Assembly: GCA_003439945.1 (NCBI GenBank)
Contig: QVRM01005978.1
Coordinates: 1-64,000 of the forward strand
DNA: 64,000 bases
Direction: 5' to 3'
Source of the DNA: Dermanyssus gallinae
Lineage: Eukaryota > Arthropoda > Arachnida > Mesostigmata > Dermanyssidae
Both the position numbers and the translations under genes were made by a program. This document shows, piece after piece, positions 35,803 through 47,818 of this stretch; position 1 is the first letter of the stretch; every line of letters begins with the position of its first letter. A model generated the notes under the pieces. That model did not search any database. It was not told the origin of the DNA and saw nothing but the letters and a program-made list of their open reading frames with translations.

Positions 35803-37331
35803 CTGTATTTGTGAGCGTGAGAGTCTGTGTATGTCCAGCGCCGTATAACACGTTTACGACCGATGGCGGCACACACGACCGTGACGGCTAACGTCACTGA
35901 ATCCGTAGTCGCTCCGTGAGACAGGCCACAGCCGCAGCAGCAGCAGCAGCAGAAAAATACCATCGAACGCCAGCCAGTCAGCCAGCGGTTTGTACAGGTC
36001 GTAGAAGTGCCAGATTAGAGGTGCCAGATTTAGCAGTAGCATTGGTATGGTAACGGCGGTGATGGTGGAGGTGGTAGTGATGGTACAAGTAGAAAAAGCG
36101 CAGTAGTAGTAGTACTTGATTTAGTCGTAGACGAGAACCAGCTTATTATTATTATCATTATTAGTCAAAGTAGCAAGGTGGCAAGCAAGCATACGCCAGC
36201 CGACAACGGCGACGAAGGATCACCACAAGTCAGCGCGACACTGTGCGGCATTGAGGGTCGTGATTGAGTCTGTCATGGTCGTCGGTCGAGAAGGATCCCT
36301 ATCATCTGCTCTTGCGCGCTCTAATTTTCTTCCCCTCCCTGCCTTAATCTCTTGTTGCCCAGCAGGTTCATCTCCGTCCCTTCGTCTCGCGCTCGCCTTG
36401 ACCTCTCGCTGTTGTTTTCCACTGTCTCTCTTTCTCGTCCTATCTTTTTCTCGCGTTTATTCTCTTGAGTTAGTTCTCGATTATCTATGCTCGATCCAAC
36501 CAGCAGAAACAGCAGCAACAACAACAACAACAACAACAACGCAGTTGTTCTGACATCATTCCGAAGCAGTACGGTTTCGGCGTTGCCGGCCACAATGGTG
36601 CAGGCCCCACAACCAGGTCGTCGAAAGTCAAAAAGAAAGAAAAGGCCACCAAACGGTCAGGCCAGTCCAACGGCAAAAGGCTTCCGCCCCACGTCGAGTG
36701 GGGTTGCAGCGACAGCCGCAAAAAGTCAGCGTCGGAGCAGGACTGAGTCCTACGCGGCGTTCGCCTACCCGACGAGAGAACCGCCTTAACTTGCGAACCC
36801 GGCCTTCTTTTTCCCCGTCCACCTCCATAAAGCGCCACACTCACTCTAGGTGATTAGAGACGCCCCCAGAGACAAAACATCGTTTCGTTTCGTCCCTTCG
36901 TCTTCTTTGCCCTCCTCAAACAAACAAGCGAACAAACAAGACTAAACAGCGTCCCTAGCCAACTATAGTCGTAGCAGAGCTGATACCAGTATTATCAACT
37001 GTGCGATCTAAAGTGTTATTGTTAGTATAACTATCATCTAGTCTCTCTCCACAGTATATGTGGAGACACTGCTCTTAGGCACGATTATGTGATATATAAT
37101 CTATTATTATTATTGTCGTTGTTGTAAATACTACTACAGGGCAGCCACACTATTATAGTTAGTATGCCAGCAAGTAACAAGCGGCAATGACCGCGAAGCG
37201 ATACGCGTTCGTATGTAGATGCCTTTGTATGCATTTGTGTATGCGTTGTGTGTGTTTGTAAGTCTTTACTTTGGTCGTTTAATTTTCAGCGAGCGTGGTG
37301 CCATGACACTATGCACGGGGTCAACGTAGTA
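35801..37331. other. Mostly unique sequence with one candidate open frame
   Basis: CAG run at 35934-35953, GGTGGT and TAGTAG patches at 36055-36115, CAA run at 36514-36541, ATTATT at 37104-37118. The frame at 36487-36789 is described separately; nothing else recognised. Confidence 0.5.
36487..36789 (+). other. Candidate open frame with a basic cluster
   Basis: An ATG at 36487 in weak context opens a 100-codon frame: a poly-Asn run from the CAA tract, then non-repetitive sequence. A second in-frame ATG at 36595 has A at -3 and G at +4, a strong context. From there the 64-residue product has the basic cluster GRRKSKRKKRPP, which resembles a nuclear localisation signal, followed by a Ser/Ala/Thr-rich stretch and a stop at 36787-36789. 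No domain is recognised and the minus strand is also open. It could be a small protein, a first exon or chance. Confidence 0.15.

Positions 37332-37358
<27 letters not shown>
37332..37358. repeat. (AT)n microsatellite
   Basis: About 27 bp of AT. Confidence 0.94.
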
Positions 37359-37362
<4 letters not shown>

Positions 37363-38122
37363 TACGGCTTGATCGCGTTGCTGTGGTTGTGTTTGCGGCC
37401 GGCCGACGGCTTACCAGTTGCCTGGGAAAGTGTTATTGTTATTAGTGTTATGTAAGTAAGCATGGTGATACCAACACACACGCAGAGCAGGAAGCAAGCA
37501 AGCGAACGAATCAGTCAGTCGGTCAATCAGTAAGCCAGAAGGAAAAGAAGACGAAGAATAGGACGCAGCGAGCGAACAGCGAGCAGAAAATAAAAACAAA
37601 GATGAGCAGGTATGAACGGGCACAGCGTCGTAGCATCGTAGCGCCAGAGTTGAGGTCATACATACATTCTGAATTGTGTTGCGGATTGTGTTGTTTTTAT
37701 GCTCAGAAGCGAGCAGTGACAGAAACTGCAGTAGCAGCGGTAGCCGCAGCTGCAGCAGCAGCAGACTGATCTCCGCCCCTTATAATAAAATGCCCACCAA
37801 TGATGCGATGACAATGAAGACAACCACAACCACAACAACAGCAGCTACAGCATCGTGGATGAGGGACAACTTCATTTTACGGACGGACGACGCGACATTA
37901 CGGCAGTTACCGGCGCTGAAGTCGAGTCTCGCGACTTCGGTGGTGGTGGCGGCGGAGACGACGAAGTTGCCGGTGACGTCGTCCGCGTCGTCGTCGTCGT
38001 CGTCTTTATGTCTATGTGCTTGACTAAGCTCGTCTTTTTCGCTTTTCTTCTTCGTCTCCGTTTGCGCTCGCGCGCCCATAGACTTCACACTTCGTCCAGG
38101 GGATCTGTGGCAGGTGTCCCGT
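37359..38122. other. Mixed sequence, no gene seen
   Basis: CAG patch at 37727-37766, CAA at 37825-37840, GTC run at 37978-38003. No recognisable gene. Confidence 0.5.
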
Positions 38123-38292
38123 AAAACAACAGCAACACAGCGACGACAACGACGACAACAACAAGAACAGCAGCAACAACAACAACAACAACAACAACTA
38201 CAAACAACAGAACAGCAACAACAAAACAACAACAGCAGCAACAAAAACAACAACAGCAGCAACAACAACAATAACCAGCCACAGCAGCAGCA
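38123..38292. repeat. CAA/CAG-rich tract
   Basis: About 170 bp of CAA with CAG, CGA and CAAAAA variants. It reads as poly-Gln in one plus frame and as poly-Val/Leu or poly-Cys on minus. Confidence 0.94.
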
Positions 38293-38466
38293 TTTCTACT
38301 CCCACCAATACCAGCGATGGTTGCAGGACCCGTGAGAGACCATGACGATAAAGCAATAACGTCCAATCAAATCGTAATTTCAACCAAATTCGTAGTCGTC
38401 GCTCGAGTAACACTAACAAGAGTCGTAGTAGTAGAAGTTATAATAGTTGTACTAATATGTGTAATC

Positions 38467-38664
38467 TTTTTTTTTTTTTAAGATTTCCCGTAAGGCAATT
38501 GCCCGTGTATGGATTTTTCATGTCATGGCTAAGTTTATTCCACTCCGGCATTTATCTTGTCTAAATTGGAAACCATGCAAACCAATTTAAGAGTGGCCGG
38601 TCTGGGTCTCGAACCCAGTCCTCCCGAATGCAAGGCAAAGGCTTTGCCACTAAGCCACCTTGCT
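38467..38664 (-). mobile_element. tRNA-derived SINE with A tail, second family
   Basis: On the minus strand the head contains an A box TGGCTTAGTGG (38657-38647) and a B box GGTTCGAGACC (38615-38605) at the usual spacing, so it resembles a tRNA. A body of about 105 bp follows and ends in a 13-base A run (T on plus at 38467-38479). The body has no similarity that I can see to the 22.2/58.6 kb family. Short AGATTA-like words flank both ends but are too short to claim as a target-site duplication. The structure is close to complete, so it may be comparatively young. Confidence 0.8.
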
Positions 38665-39167
38665 CAGTAAATCTATGGTCGCTTTTCTTCATTGTTCTTT
38701 CTTCTGACGATGTCCTGCCGTGTGTCGGAGCATGCGTCCTCGTTTACCCGTTTTGTGCACTGTCGCTTTTTCAAAATGGCAGGCCAGCCGAACCATACGA
38801 AATACGGGAGTAACACAAAATCAACTATCTAGCTATTTTGCACCACTACTACTACTACTACTCATCTCATCATAAATAAATGAATGGACAAACCAACGGG
38901 TGAACGCTCGAAAGAAAGTAACAAAGAAAACGTAAAGGATGGATAGAGGGTTCACCGCGGAACAAATGAAGAGCAGTTTGACTAAATGACCGGTTGGCTG
39001 ACTAGCTGTGCAGTGAAGAACGAAATAAATTGATGCTGAGATGAGTGGCCGAGGCCCGGCTTTGTAGAAGGAGAAGAGAGACAGACTGCGATGAGGTAGA
39101 TGACACTACAAATGTGCTTTTAAGTGTGTGTTTGTGTTGTGTTTGCTTGTGTATACGAGTACCCAGT
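38665..39167. other. Unique sequence, no gene seen
   Basis: Short ACT run at 38843-38861; otherwise unique. Confidence 0.5.

Positions 39168-39213
<46 letters not shown>
39168..39213. repeat. (AAT)n microsatellite
   Basis: About fifteen AAT units. Confidence 0.95.
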
Positions 39214-39214
<1 letters not shown>

Positions 39215-39319
39215 AACGTCATCATGATGACGACAATGACTGTTACCATTTATATAATTATTTTACCTAATTTGGCGAATTTCTTTAAAATATCGCTTCG
39301 AAAAGACATGAGGTATCAC

Positions 39320-39353
39320 GCCGGAACTGAACCCGCGATTCGTTGCGTCACAG
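39320..39353 (-). other. Possible B-box relic of a tRNA-like element
   Basis: On the minus strand, GCGGGTTCAGTTCCGGCG contains a B-box-like GGTTCAGTTCC with a short stem around it. No A box or second copy was seen, so this may be chance. Confidence 0.15.
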
Positions 39354-39642
39354 GTCAGTACAAATGTTCGACAGCAACAATGAAAATGATACCGGCGCAA
39401 ACGCGTCTATAGAAATACCATTAAAAACGGAAATGACACAGAATAAAAACCTCTGTAATAAACACATTCGTATGCATGTATAGATATTGCATATCATTTA
39501 CATGTGACGACAACAGTATCAACGGCTGTAAGTGCCAGCCGTGTACGTGACGACGACATTTAATAACGGCACAAATAACAACAACAACAACATAGAAACG
39601 ACTAAAGGGACAGCAGCAGTTTACAGAGCACACACAAATTAT

Positions 39643-39673
39643 ATATGTATATATATATATATATATATTTATA

Positions 39674-39739
<66 letters not shown>
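39643..39739. repeat. Long (AT)n microsatellite
   Basis: About 97 bp of TA with TTTATACTTA interruptions at about 39668. Confidence 0.96.
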
Positions 39740-39745
<6 letters not shown>

Positions 39746-40316
39746 ATCCAACCAACCAGTCATATAAATGAAGCAACGTCTGGATATGACCATCACATTA
39801 AATTTAACAGCTCCCGCTGTCAAACAATTATGAGAGGGAGAGTGACTCTAATTACACAGTCATACATGGCAATTGCTGATAGAGCACAGCAAATGTGCTG
39901 CGTACCGCGGATTCGGCTGGGCGTTGCTGCTATTACTTTTGGTACTGTCAATATTTCATCCATTACTTCAGTTGTCCCTATTGGTTTTGTTGCTTCTATT
40001 GTTTTTCCTGGTGCTGCTGCTGTTTTTGTTGTTGATGTCTTTTGTTATTATTACTTTCTTTGGTGTTGTTGCTGCCGCTGTTGGCTGCGGTTATTATGTG
40101 TGTTATATTAAACGTTAATTCATTTTTGTATTGTGACCTTTGCTGTATTTATTACCGTCGTCGTCGGCGTCGTCGTCGTTTGTCTATAGGCCAGCTTTTG
40201 TTGTTTGTCGTTCCAATCAATACAGCAGGGCAAAACGTATTTCTTCGAGATGTTGCATTATTATATGCGACGCTGTCCACCACTTGGACAACCTGTGTTG
40301 GCGTGACGACGTGAAG
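39740..40316. other. Unique sequence with GTT and GTC patches
   Basis: CTG/GTT-type patch at 40008-40085 and CGTCGT run at 40157-40177. Hydrophobic frames over this come from the triplet patches. Confidence 0.5.
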
Positions 40317-40595
40317 TCAGGTGGGTTTCGGTAGCCTGTTGTTGGACGTCATGTCCCTCGATCCTTCAGTGCCTCGACGAATTATTTCTTCACCCAGTGC
40401 TGATGAGAGACCCTGCACACGGAAGGGCCATGCCTTGTCGCAAAAGGGTCGGTCAGGTCCATCAGCCGCCTGTTCCACCAGAGGATCTGTTCTCCCTTGC
40501 AGCTGTCCATAGTAAAGACGGCCGCCCTTCCACTGTATCCACTGCGACTTCTCGGACATCGGCTGTACGGCACAGCCAGCTGTGCCGACTGCCAT
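40317..40595 (-). other. Non-repetitive open frame, unrecognised
   Basis: A 92-codon frame starts at an ATG (40595) and has balanced, mostly hydrophilic composition without simple repeats. However, at least three other frames on both strands are open over the same bases, which is what GC-richer unique DNA does by chance. A perfect 8-bp inverted repeat (CGGCACAG/CTGTGCCG, 40568-40587) lies at its upstream end. I recognise no domain. Confidence 0.15.
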
Positions 40596-40655
40596 AACGT
40601 CATTAAGCCATGCCCTGTCTGTGTATCAATTTGGCAGCTATAGCCGGTCTTACAA

Positions 40656-40760
40656 CAACTTGGTACAACAATGCAACAACAACTTTGTACAACAAAAACA
40701 ACAACAATTTGGTACAACAACAACAACAACAATTTGGTACAACAACAACTTAGTACAGCA
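40656..40760. repeat. About 25-bp minisatellite in CAA context
   Basis: The word TTGGTACAACAACAAC or a near variant recurs, with GTAC cores at 40663, 40687, 40712, 40737 and 40753 (steps of 24, 25, 25 and 16 bp), separated by CAA units. Confidence 0.9.
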
Positions 40761-41699
40761 ATAACAACGACTACTATTGCAATATAACTACTATGATGGC
40801 AACCACAAAATATCCATTCGCATCTTTCTCAAACACTCATTAACAAGTCGAACCATCAATACTAGTACAAACCGGTATGCCAGTCGTAGATAGCCGTAGC
40901 TACCAGCCATGGAGATCGGCAGGCGACAGAAGAACACTTCGGTTTTTTGACCCCTTCAGTGGACTTTACCCGTATTTCACCCGCAGGTGAAGTCGAGTCC
41001 TGTCGATCTAGGGTCAGTATTGGATCTGCTGTCGTTGCTCTCACATATAACATCGCAGACATAGGCAAGTAGTGTAAGTATGCACCAGACTACATATGCC
41101 AACCTGTATAGACTCTTACTTTTCTAGTAGTCAGCTGTTTGCCGGAAACATGTTTGGATGTGTGCGCTCCCGCTAAAATCAAGCCAGCAAAACTTGTTAT
41201 TTATGACGCAGAGAGTTATATTATATATTATTAAAGCTGTCTCAAAGTGCAGTATAGAAGGTGTGCTAAGCCCATGCCTCCTGTGGATGCACAGCTCACA
41301 GCATACGAGCCGTGTAAATCAAGTGAGCTGATGGTGAAAAATGTCCGCGGCCGGCTGGGTGCGCTGCAAAGGCGCCTAGTTCCTCTATGAGCTAGATGCA
41401 TGGAGAACTGAGCGAACGGGTTGCTGGGTGTTAGAGTTAGGCATTAACTTCCAAGAGAACTCGGAATCGTTCGCATCCGTTGACGCTGACCGCTCAATTT
41501 CGACACAAAAGACCAGCGGTTCCTTAAACAAGAAGCTGCACCGCAAATAACGTCTTACGGCTCACTATAATTGTGCATATTATTGTAGGGGTAAAAACAG
41601 TAATAATAACAATAATCATAGTAATAACATTAGTAGCAATCAGGAGCTTGCCGCCACGCAATGCAAGCATGGCGACGCAATTATAGGACGGACTGGAAC
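40761..41699. other. Non-repetitive island, no gene seen
   Basis: About 940 bp, AT-richer in the middle, with AATAAT words near 41600-41630. Frames are short; only one exceeds 60 codons. Confidence 0.55.
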
Positions 41700-41745
41700 A
41701 TATAATAATAATAATAACAATAATAATAATAAAAATAAAAATAAA

Positions 41746-41790
<45 letters not shown>

Positions 41791-41791
41791 C
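41700..41791. repeat. (AAT)n with (AAAAT)n insert
   Basis: AAT units, then AAAAATAAAAATAAAAAT, then about fourteen AAT units. Confidence 0.95.
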
Positions 41792-41877
41792 TTGATCCGC
41801 CATCACCTCGTTTGGTCGAAATTAGCGTAGCCGCAATTACGCGTCATTACTCTTATTATCGTTACTCTAATCGCTGC

Positions 41878-41894
41878 TGTTGTTGTTGATGCGG

Positions 41895-41932
<38 letters not shown>

Positions 41933-41953
41933 GCTATTATTGTTGTTGCTGTT
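41878..41953. repeat. (GTT)n tract
   Basis: About sixteen nearly pure GTT units with ATT and GCT at the 3' end. Confidence 0.95.
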
Positions 41954-42442
41954 TGCATCATTTCATAATTGTCCACTTCGCTGTCGTCCTCGTCGTCAGC
42001 AAGGCGTCATGATCGTTAGCCAACGTTTTGTCATCGTAGTATTTATTGCTCTGGCCATCGCTTTCCACTGTATCCTACGCTACGCGTCGCCGTTACGGCA
42101 TTGCTGTACGTCTATTCGGCTCGTTGAGAGAACGACCAGAACTGGTCGAGTGGTCGTCGTTGTGGCTGGCCGCAGTAGTGGTAGTAAGTGTCGTAAGCAT
42201 CCACCACCAACAACGTACCGACGTTGTTACGTTTCGTTGGTGTGTGGGTGGGTGGGTGCACGCAACAACAACAGCAACAACAATACGCTGGTCAGCCAAT
42301 GAACACTGTGCCGTGTGTCTACCGTGTGTGCAGCATGCGCGTCCCCCTTCGGATTAATTGTGATTGATTGGCTACGAGGTGCCCCTCGTAAGTGCCCATT
42401 CAGGTCGAGCGGCACTTTTCTGTGCGTAGTCGACATGACTGT
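41954..42442. other. Unique sequence, no gene seen
   Basis: Short GGGT run at 42242-42257 and CAA run at 42262-42282. Three frames are open in conflicting phases. Confidence 0.5.
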
Positions 42443-42600
42443 TGCTCGCTGTTGTTGTTGTTGTTTTCTTGTTGTTTTTGTTGTTGTTGTTGTTTTCTTG
42501 TTGTTGTTGTTGTTGTTGTTGTTTTCTTGTTGTTGTTGTTGTTTTCTTGTTAATGTTGTTGTTTTCTTGTTGTTATTGTTGTTGTTTTCTTGTTGCTGCG
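42443..42600. repeat. GTT tract with periodic TTTTCTTG words
   Basis: GTT units broken at six points by a TTTTCTTGTTG word (near 42464, 42490, 42519, 42541, 42562 and 42585), giving an irregular 20-30 bp higher-order repeat. Confidence 0.92.
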
Positions 42601-43029
42601 GTTGCTGCAGCGCCACTGGCCTCAGCCGCTAACGGGCTAACGGGCTGCACTCACTCTCTTCTCGACAGTGATGACGGCAACAGAGTTCATCATCAAGCAG
42701 CGTTATCGCATACTGGCGCTATCGTTCAACACCGAATCGCCCTTAGGAAGACTGGCTGACCGATACGGACAGATAGAAAACCTACCGCTCGTTTCAATGA
42801 CCCAACGAGCTCGGAACAAAAAACTACGAGGTCAGTCGTACTAAACAACTGTTATCTCGCACCCGGCGGCACAGAAGTGAAATGCTTTGGCGTGCCGAGC
42901 CGGCTCGGGTCACGGACGAACAGACGCTCGGTCAGTTGGTTAGTCGCTGTGTTATTGGCGTCATTACACTTCCAACCGGCGCTAGGGCTCTGCTTGTCGA
43001 TCTCTTTAGCTTCTGCTGTTCGAGAACAA
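42601..43029. other. Unique sequence, no gene seen
   Basis: No simple repeats of note and no recognised gene. Confidence 0.5.

Positions 43030-43072
<43 letters not shown>
43030..43072. repeat. (AT)n microsatellite
   Basis: About 43 bp of TA with one AATA slip. Confidence 0.95.
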
Positions 43073-43075
<3 letters not shown>

Positions 43076-43371
43076 CTTATCCGAATCTAACTGACCATAG
43101 TGCCGTGACACCAGGATCGCCACATGGTGCGTTGTTCACTCGTACATATGCATATATGTACGCAAATACATACACGTATATAAATGCGTTTTTACTTAAG
43201 CGTGTTGTTAGTTGATGCTGTCAGTTACTGGCTGTTGGTGTTGTTGTTGTTGTTGCCATTTCTACTGATTACTTTCAGTCTGGTCATTTTAGTGACGAAA
43301 TCGAGCAACAGCTCACTGCGCTACCGAAACAGTATACATTCATGTTCATTGCTGTCGGTATTATTTGCTTC

Positions 43372-43374
<3 letters not shown>

Positions 43375-43423
<49 letters not shown>
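43375..43423. repeat. (AT)n microsatellite
   Basis: About 49 bp of AT. Confidence 0.95.
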
Positions 43424-43425
<2 letters not shown>

Positions 43426-44556
43426 CTACTACCGAAAACATCACTGTCGTTACCGTCCGGCCGCCAGAGCTCTGTCACTATTGCTCTTTTTTGCCAACTG
43501 TTTCGCTGATACCTGTATATAATGGCATCGTATGCAGTTCCTCTCTGAGCATAGTCTCGACGACTATGGTCGGTCGAAGTGTCAAGCATGCTCTCACCTT
43601 CGTACACCCTTTCGACGTGAGCCAGTCATTTAGGCCACCAACAAGCCAGCTTACGGGGCCGCCGGCCACCAATTACGTTGTACGTCATCGAACTGCCCGT
43701 TGAGACGATCGACCACAGCAACAGAACGACCAGTCTCCACCAGCAGCAAGGTCGTTACGGTGGCACTACCAGCTTGCCTATCATTAGATTCTTTTCGAGA
43801 GCACTAGAGAGACCGCCATTCTTCGCGTGTTGAGATGCCGGCCGTTTCTGTCGACCGGACGACGAAGGTTCACGTTTAGGCGAAGAGAGCCACTAGCAGC
43901 AGCAGATCGAGAGGGTGCCTTTGAAGGGTCGCAGCAATCTCAATGCCAACAAACACAACAACAAATAGCGACAAGGATCATGAATGTTGACGATGACGGC
44001 GCCAGCACAGCGGCTCCTTGGAAAGGTAGGCATTTTCTCGCTTCCCGGCGCTTCTCTTCAGTTCCTTAGAGATCGTCGTTCATGCATCTCCAGTGTCGAG
44101 CCTGTTTCCTGTTGTCTGGTAACCTTCAAAGATGCCGCCCCGCCGACCGTCTTCATCATAACAGACGTCGGTCGCTGTCGTCCTCATTTTATCGTTCCCT
44201 TTCATACTATTGCCGCTGGCAGCCCAACAGGTATTGTCCCTCCCTCCCTCCCTACCTTCCTGCCTCTTAGATCTCTTACTCACTACTGGAAGACAGGCCA
44301 ATGGCGGCTGATTATTTGAGCCAGTGAGCGCAACCACGCATCAAGATCTTCACCATCATGACCGCCAGCCCAGGTGTTGTACTCTTTCAAGTGACTCTCT
44401 CGTTCTTGAGTTCATTCTACAGACCTTCAATGTCATATCGCCGTTGGAGTGCCTCTGTACTCCTCCTACCTGTTGTTGTTAATGCCGCTGTTCATGTTGA
44501 TACTGGTGAGCTGCGAGTCTTGTTGGCGACTTCCGACGTTGGATCAGCAAGCTGAA
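43424..44556. other. Mostly unique sequence, no gene seen
   Basis: Only small repeats (CCCT run at 44236-44252). Frames on both strands overlap in different phases; no domain recognised. Confidence 0.5.
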
Positions 44557-44615
44557 CAACAAAGACAACAACAGCAGCCACAACAACAACAACAACAGCC
44601 ACAACAACAATGACA
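44557..44615. repeat. CAA/CCACAA-rich tract
   Basis: CAA units with AGCCA and TGA interruptions. Confidence 0.9.
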
Positions 44616-46922
44616 ACAACGTCGACGATGAACCTTGCCCACCCAGCGAAAACCCCCAACAGACAGCCCCACCTTATTGGGCTCTACGAGCGGAAGGCGT
44701 CTATTCGGCAGCAAGCTGGTCGGTTGGCTATACGTAGGCATATGATAGATATGTGTGTATCTTGATGTGTGTATGTAACTGAGAGTGGTAGCGATTCCAG
44801 GCGAGGCCACTAGCCCCACCGCCGACACAGACTAGCATACTCTCGACACGCTCTGTTTCTTCCTGATCTTGTTGTTCCTGTTTTCTTCTTCATCCAACTC
44901 GTGTTCCCTTGTTTCAGCCCCCGACGGCCCCAATCTCCACCAGTGTGGGGCACCGGGTGGGCACATGTGGTGGCTTCCTGTTGTGCTAGCCCACAGAGAC
45001 AACAACGATACCGCGGAGGAGAAGAAGACGCCGACGTCGCTTCCAGCCAGCGGCGCTGACCGACAGTCGTCATAGCTTTAACGCCGGGCGTCACTCTGCG
45101 GGGGGAAGAGCCGGGGTTGTGCCGCCATCATGCTCTCCGTAGACGCAAGACAGGATCGCATACAGCCGCACCAATCCACCAGACGTCCTGGATCTAACAT
45201 AACGTACACATACGGGCAGCAGGCAGATTCAGACGGCACACGCATCGTTAAGCACTATCTCGCGCACCTATCGAGTTTGTCGTTGGCGTTAACTGTGGAT
45301 CCGACCTTCTCCTGCAGCGTGCATCGCTTCGGCAGCCTTTGCCAATCTAGAACGCTTGCTTCCGTCAGAGAGATCGCCCTGTCGCTCGAATGACAGGGTA
45401 GGACGGCACAGAACATGACATGACATTGCGACGAACACTAAGCGCAACCTTTATGTCTTACCGCACTGCTGAATTGTCGGTATGTCTCTGTGAGCATCCG
45501 CGTGCACAGCATGGAGCCCACTAGAATGCCTTAACATGCCTACATAAGGTTTTTTCTTTGGAATTATGGGCGACTCACCTTCCGCCATGAGTGCACTATG
45601 ACAACTTTCTGATGGATGGCTTTGTTGAGTTATAGCTGCTTGCTACCTTTCGAACAGCGGACACCTCCGCTCCAGAAAAACACATTGCGCGCAATCATAG
45701 CCTAACGAGGAAACTACGATGGTGCGGTTTCTCTACGTACGACTCGTAACACGTGTATCTACGTGTCGGTTAAACGCAGCGCTAAGTCGGTCATGGCGAC
45801 AATGCCGACGTCGTCAGGCAGGGGAAGATGTCAGTTAAACAGAGCAGCTAACTAACTGGTATTCCAGGCGCTCCGTGGCCATACAGTAGACGGAGCTACG
45901 AACAGCTACAAATGACGCAAGCAATAAAGCCTGGCCCACCAATCGGAGAGAATAGGAGCGCACGGAAAGACGAAACACACGGTAGGCTTGTGGCCTCGCC
46001 CGGAATCGCCCGATGATCATCCATTCACCCCATCCCGCCACTGCCGCGTTTGCGGCAATCGCTCAATAAAAAAAAAACCACCTCCCCCAACATTCCACTG
46101 TTCACTCCTGCCCTGCGGACTGATAAAGGCCAGTTTACGCCCGTCAGCGTTTCAGCGTTAGGCCTCTCTCTATTTCTCTTCCTCTCTCTGTTTTTTGCTT
46201 CAGCTTCTACCGTGGTTTCTGCTTCAGCTTCTAGGGTGGTTTGCTCTGCTTCTCCCACAACCGTCGCTAACTACGACGGTAACAACTAGAACTACTAGAC
46301 GAAAAAAAACCAAACTCACTATTTCTACTCCCATTTACTACAACGACTACTCGATTCGCACTCCACCACCGCTACCATGACGCTCTCATTCTTGCTGCTG
46401 CTGCTACTGCTACTGCATTCGGGCAGAGACGACGACGACGACGATGACGACTTGTTTAACCGAGGGTGCGATAGGTCAACACTCTCTAGGCTAACAACTA
46501 ACTGAGCCACCGGCACACGCTGACGATGACGGCGACGATCATGGTCATCATGGGTATTATCATCACCATGAGCAGCTCGTCAGAACGGCAACGTTAGCTG
46601 TTAGCAAACCTCTCGACCACACCTCTACAAGTAAACAATCTTAGATCTTCTCCGACAGAAGAACACCGAGACACGGAGCAAGAGAAGGAGAAGGGAAAAT
46701 AGGAGAGACCGGCGAGAGAGAGGGCGCGAAAGCCAATCTCAATAACCGTCTCAGACGCCTCCGCGGACGCACGGCCATATTCTCACAAACACCGAGTTAC
46801 TGACTTACACACACACACACACAAACACATCCCCATACATAACCACACATTCATACACTAGGAACGCGAGAATCAAGGACCGCACATAGTACATATGTCG
46901 GGCATACATCTACCGGGCAAAC

Positions 46923-46925
<3 letters not shown>
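44616..46925. other. Long mostly non-repetitive island, no gene seen
   Basis: About 2.3 kb. Small runs include A at 46069-46077, CTG/CTA at 46395-46416, GAC at 46429-46450 and CA at 46808-46824. The stretch at 45400-46020 has almost no frame above 68 codons. CGCTTCGGCAGC at 45327-45338 resembles the U6 RNA 5' end but nothing else of U6 follows. Confidence 0.5.

Positions 46926-46979
<54 letters not shown>
46926..46979. repeat. (AT)n microsatellite
   Basis: About 54 bp of AT. Confidence 0.96.
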
Positions 46980-46980
<1 letters not shown>

Positions 46981-47492
46981 CCCACCGTGACACACAGAGC
47001 CAGGCATACCGCCCCGCTCTGTGAATCCAAGGCAAGTAAAACTGACGCCGACTCCGACAGCGCCGCCATAATCAACAACAGCACTCACAACCGCGATACC
47101 GAATTGCAGAGCTGTTCTTACAGCTGTAAACCTCGGTACAGCCGAGACCAGAGACGACAGACAAAAGGAACAGAGGGAGTTCGAAAAGAAGACGGGCAAG
47201 CCGATGAGCAGAAGCAAGCTCGTTGACGTTGAGGTTAAAGGATCCTTTTTTTTTTGTTGTTTCATATGGGACGTTTCGGAGAGGAATGTCTGATGCAGCT
47301 AGAAGCAGCCACTAGTGTGGGGCTCGCAAACCCACTAAACCCCAACCCGTAGTATTTCTCCCCACCCGCTCAGGTTCGGGATTCTGCGGCACTACATCGA
47401 GAGATGTTAAAGAACCTACGCACGACCCGTGCATCATCTTGCGGACCTGCAGGACTCGTCAATAAATTATTCTACTGGTGCTGCTGCTGCTG

Positions 47493-47494
<2 letters not shown>
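46980..47494. other. Unique sequence, no gene seen
   Basis: T run at 47248-47256; otherwise unique. Confidence 0.5.

Positions 47495-47534
<40 letters not shown>
47495..47534. repeat. (AT)n microsatellite
   Basis: About 40 bp of AT preceded by a short CTG run. Confidence 0.95.
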
Positions 47535-47536
<2 letters not shown>

Positions 47537-47746
47537 TGACTATTAAATCAACAGAGCAAACTTCAAAAGGAATACTCTGTGTCAAGGCGGCTTGGCACTG
47601 CTGGCGTATCTTGACCCGATCGCGATTTCGAGCTTTGCTTCCTCCACGTCAGTGCTTTCGTAATGGCAGTTAATCACAATAACAGCGTGCGTAAGTAAAC
47701 AGCATGGCGGTTTCTGATGTGTGCTTCTTGTTCCCACCATCGTTAG

Positions 47747-47818
47747 CGTCGTTGTTGTTGTTGTTGTTGTTGTTATTGTTCTCATTGTTGTTGGCATTGT
47801 TGGTGCTGTTCTCAATGT
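47747..47818. repeat. GTT-rich tract
   Basis: Seven pure GTT units, then ATT, CTC and GGC variants. Confidence 0.92.

Noticed and set aside
45327..45338. CGCTTCGGCAGC as a U6 snRNA start
   Set aside because: Only this short word matches; the conserved U6 central part does not follow.
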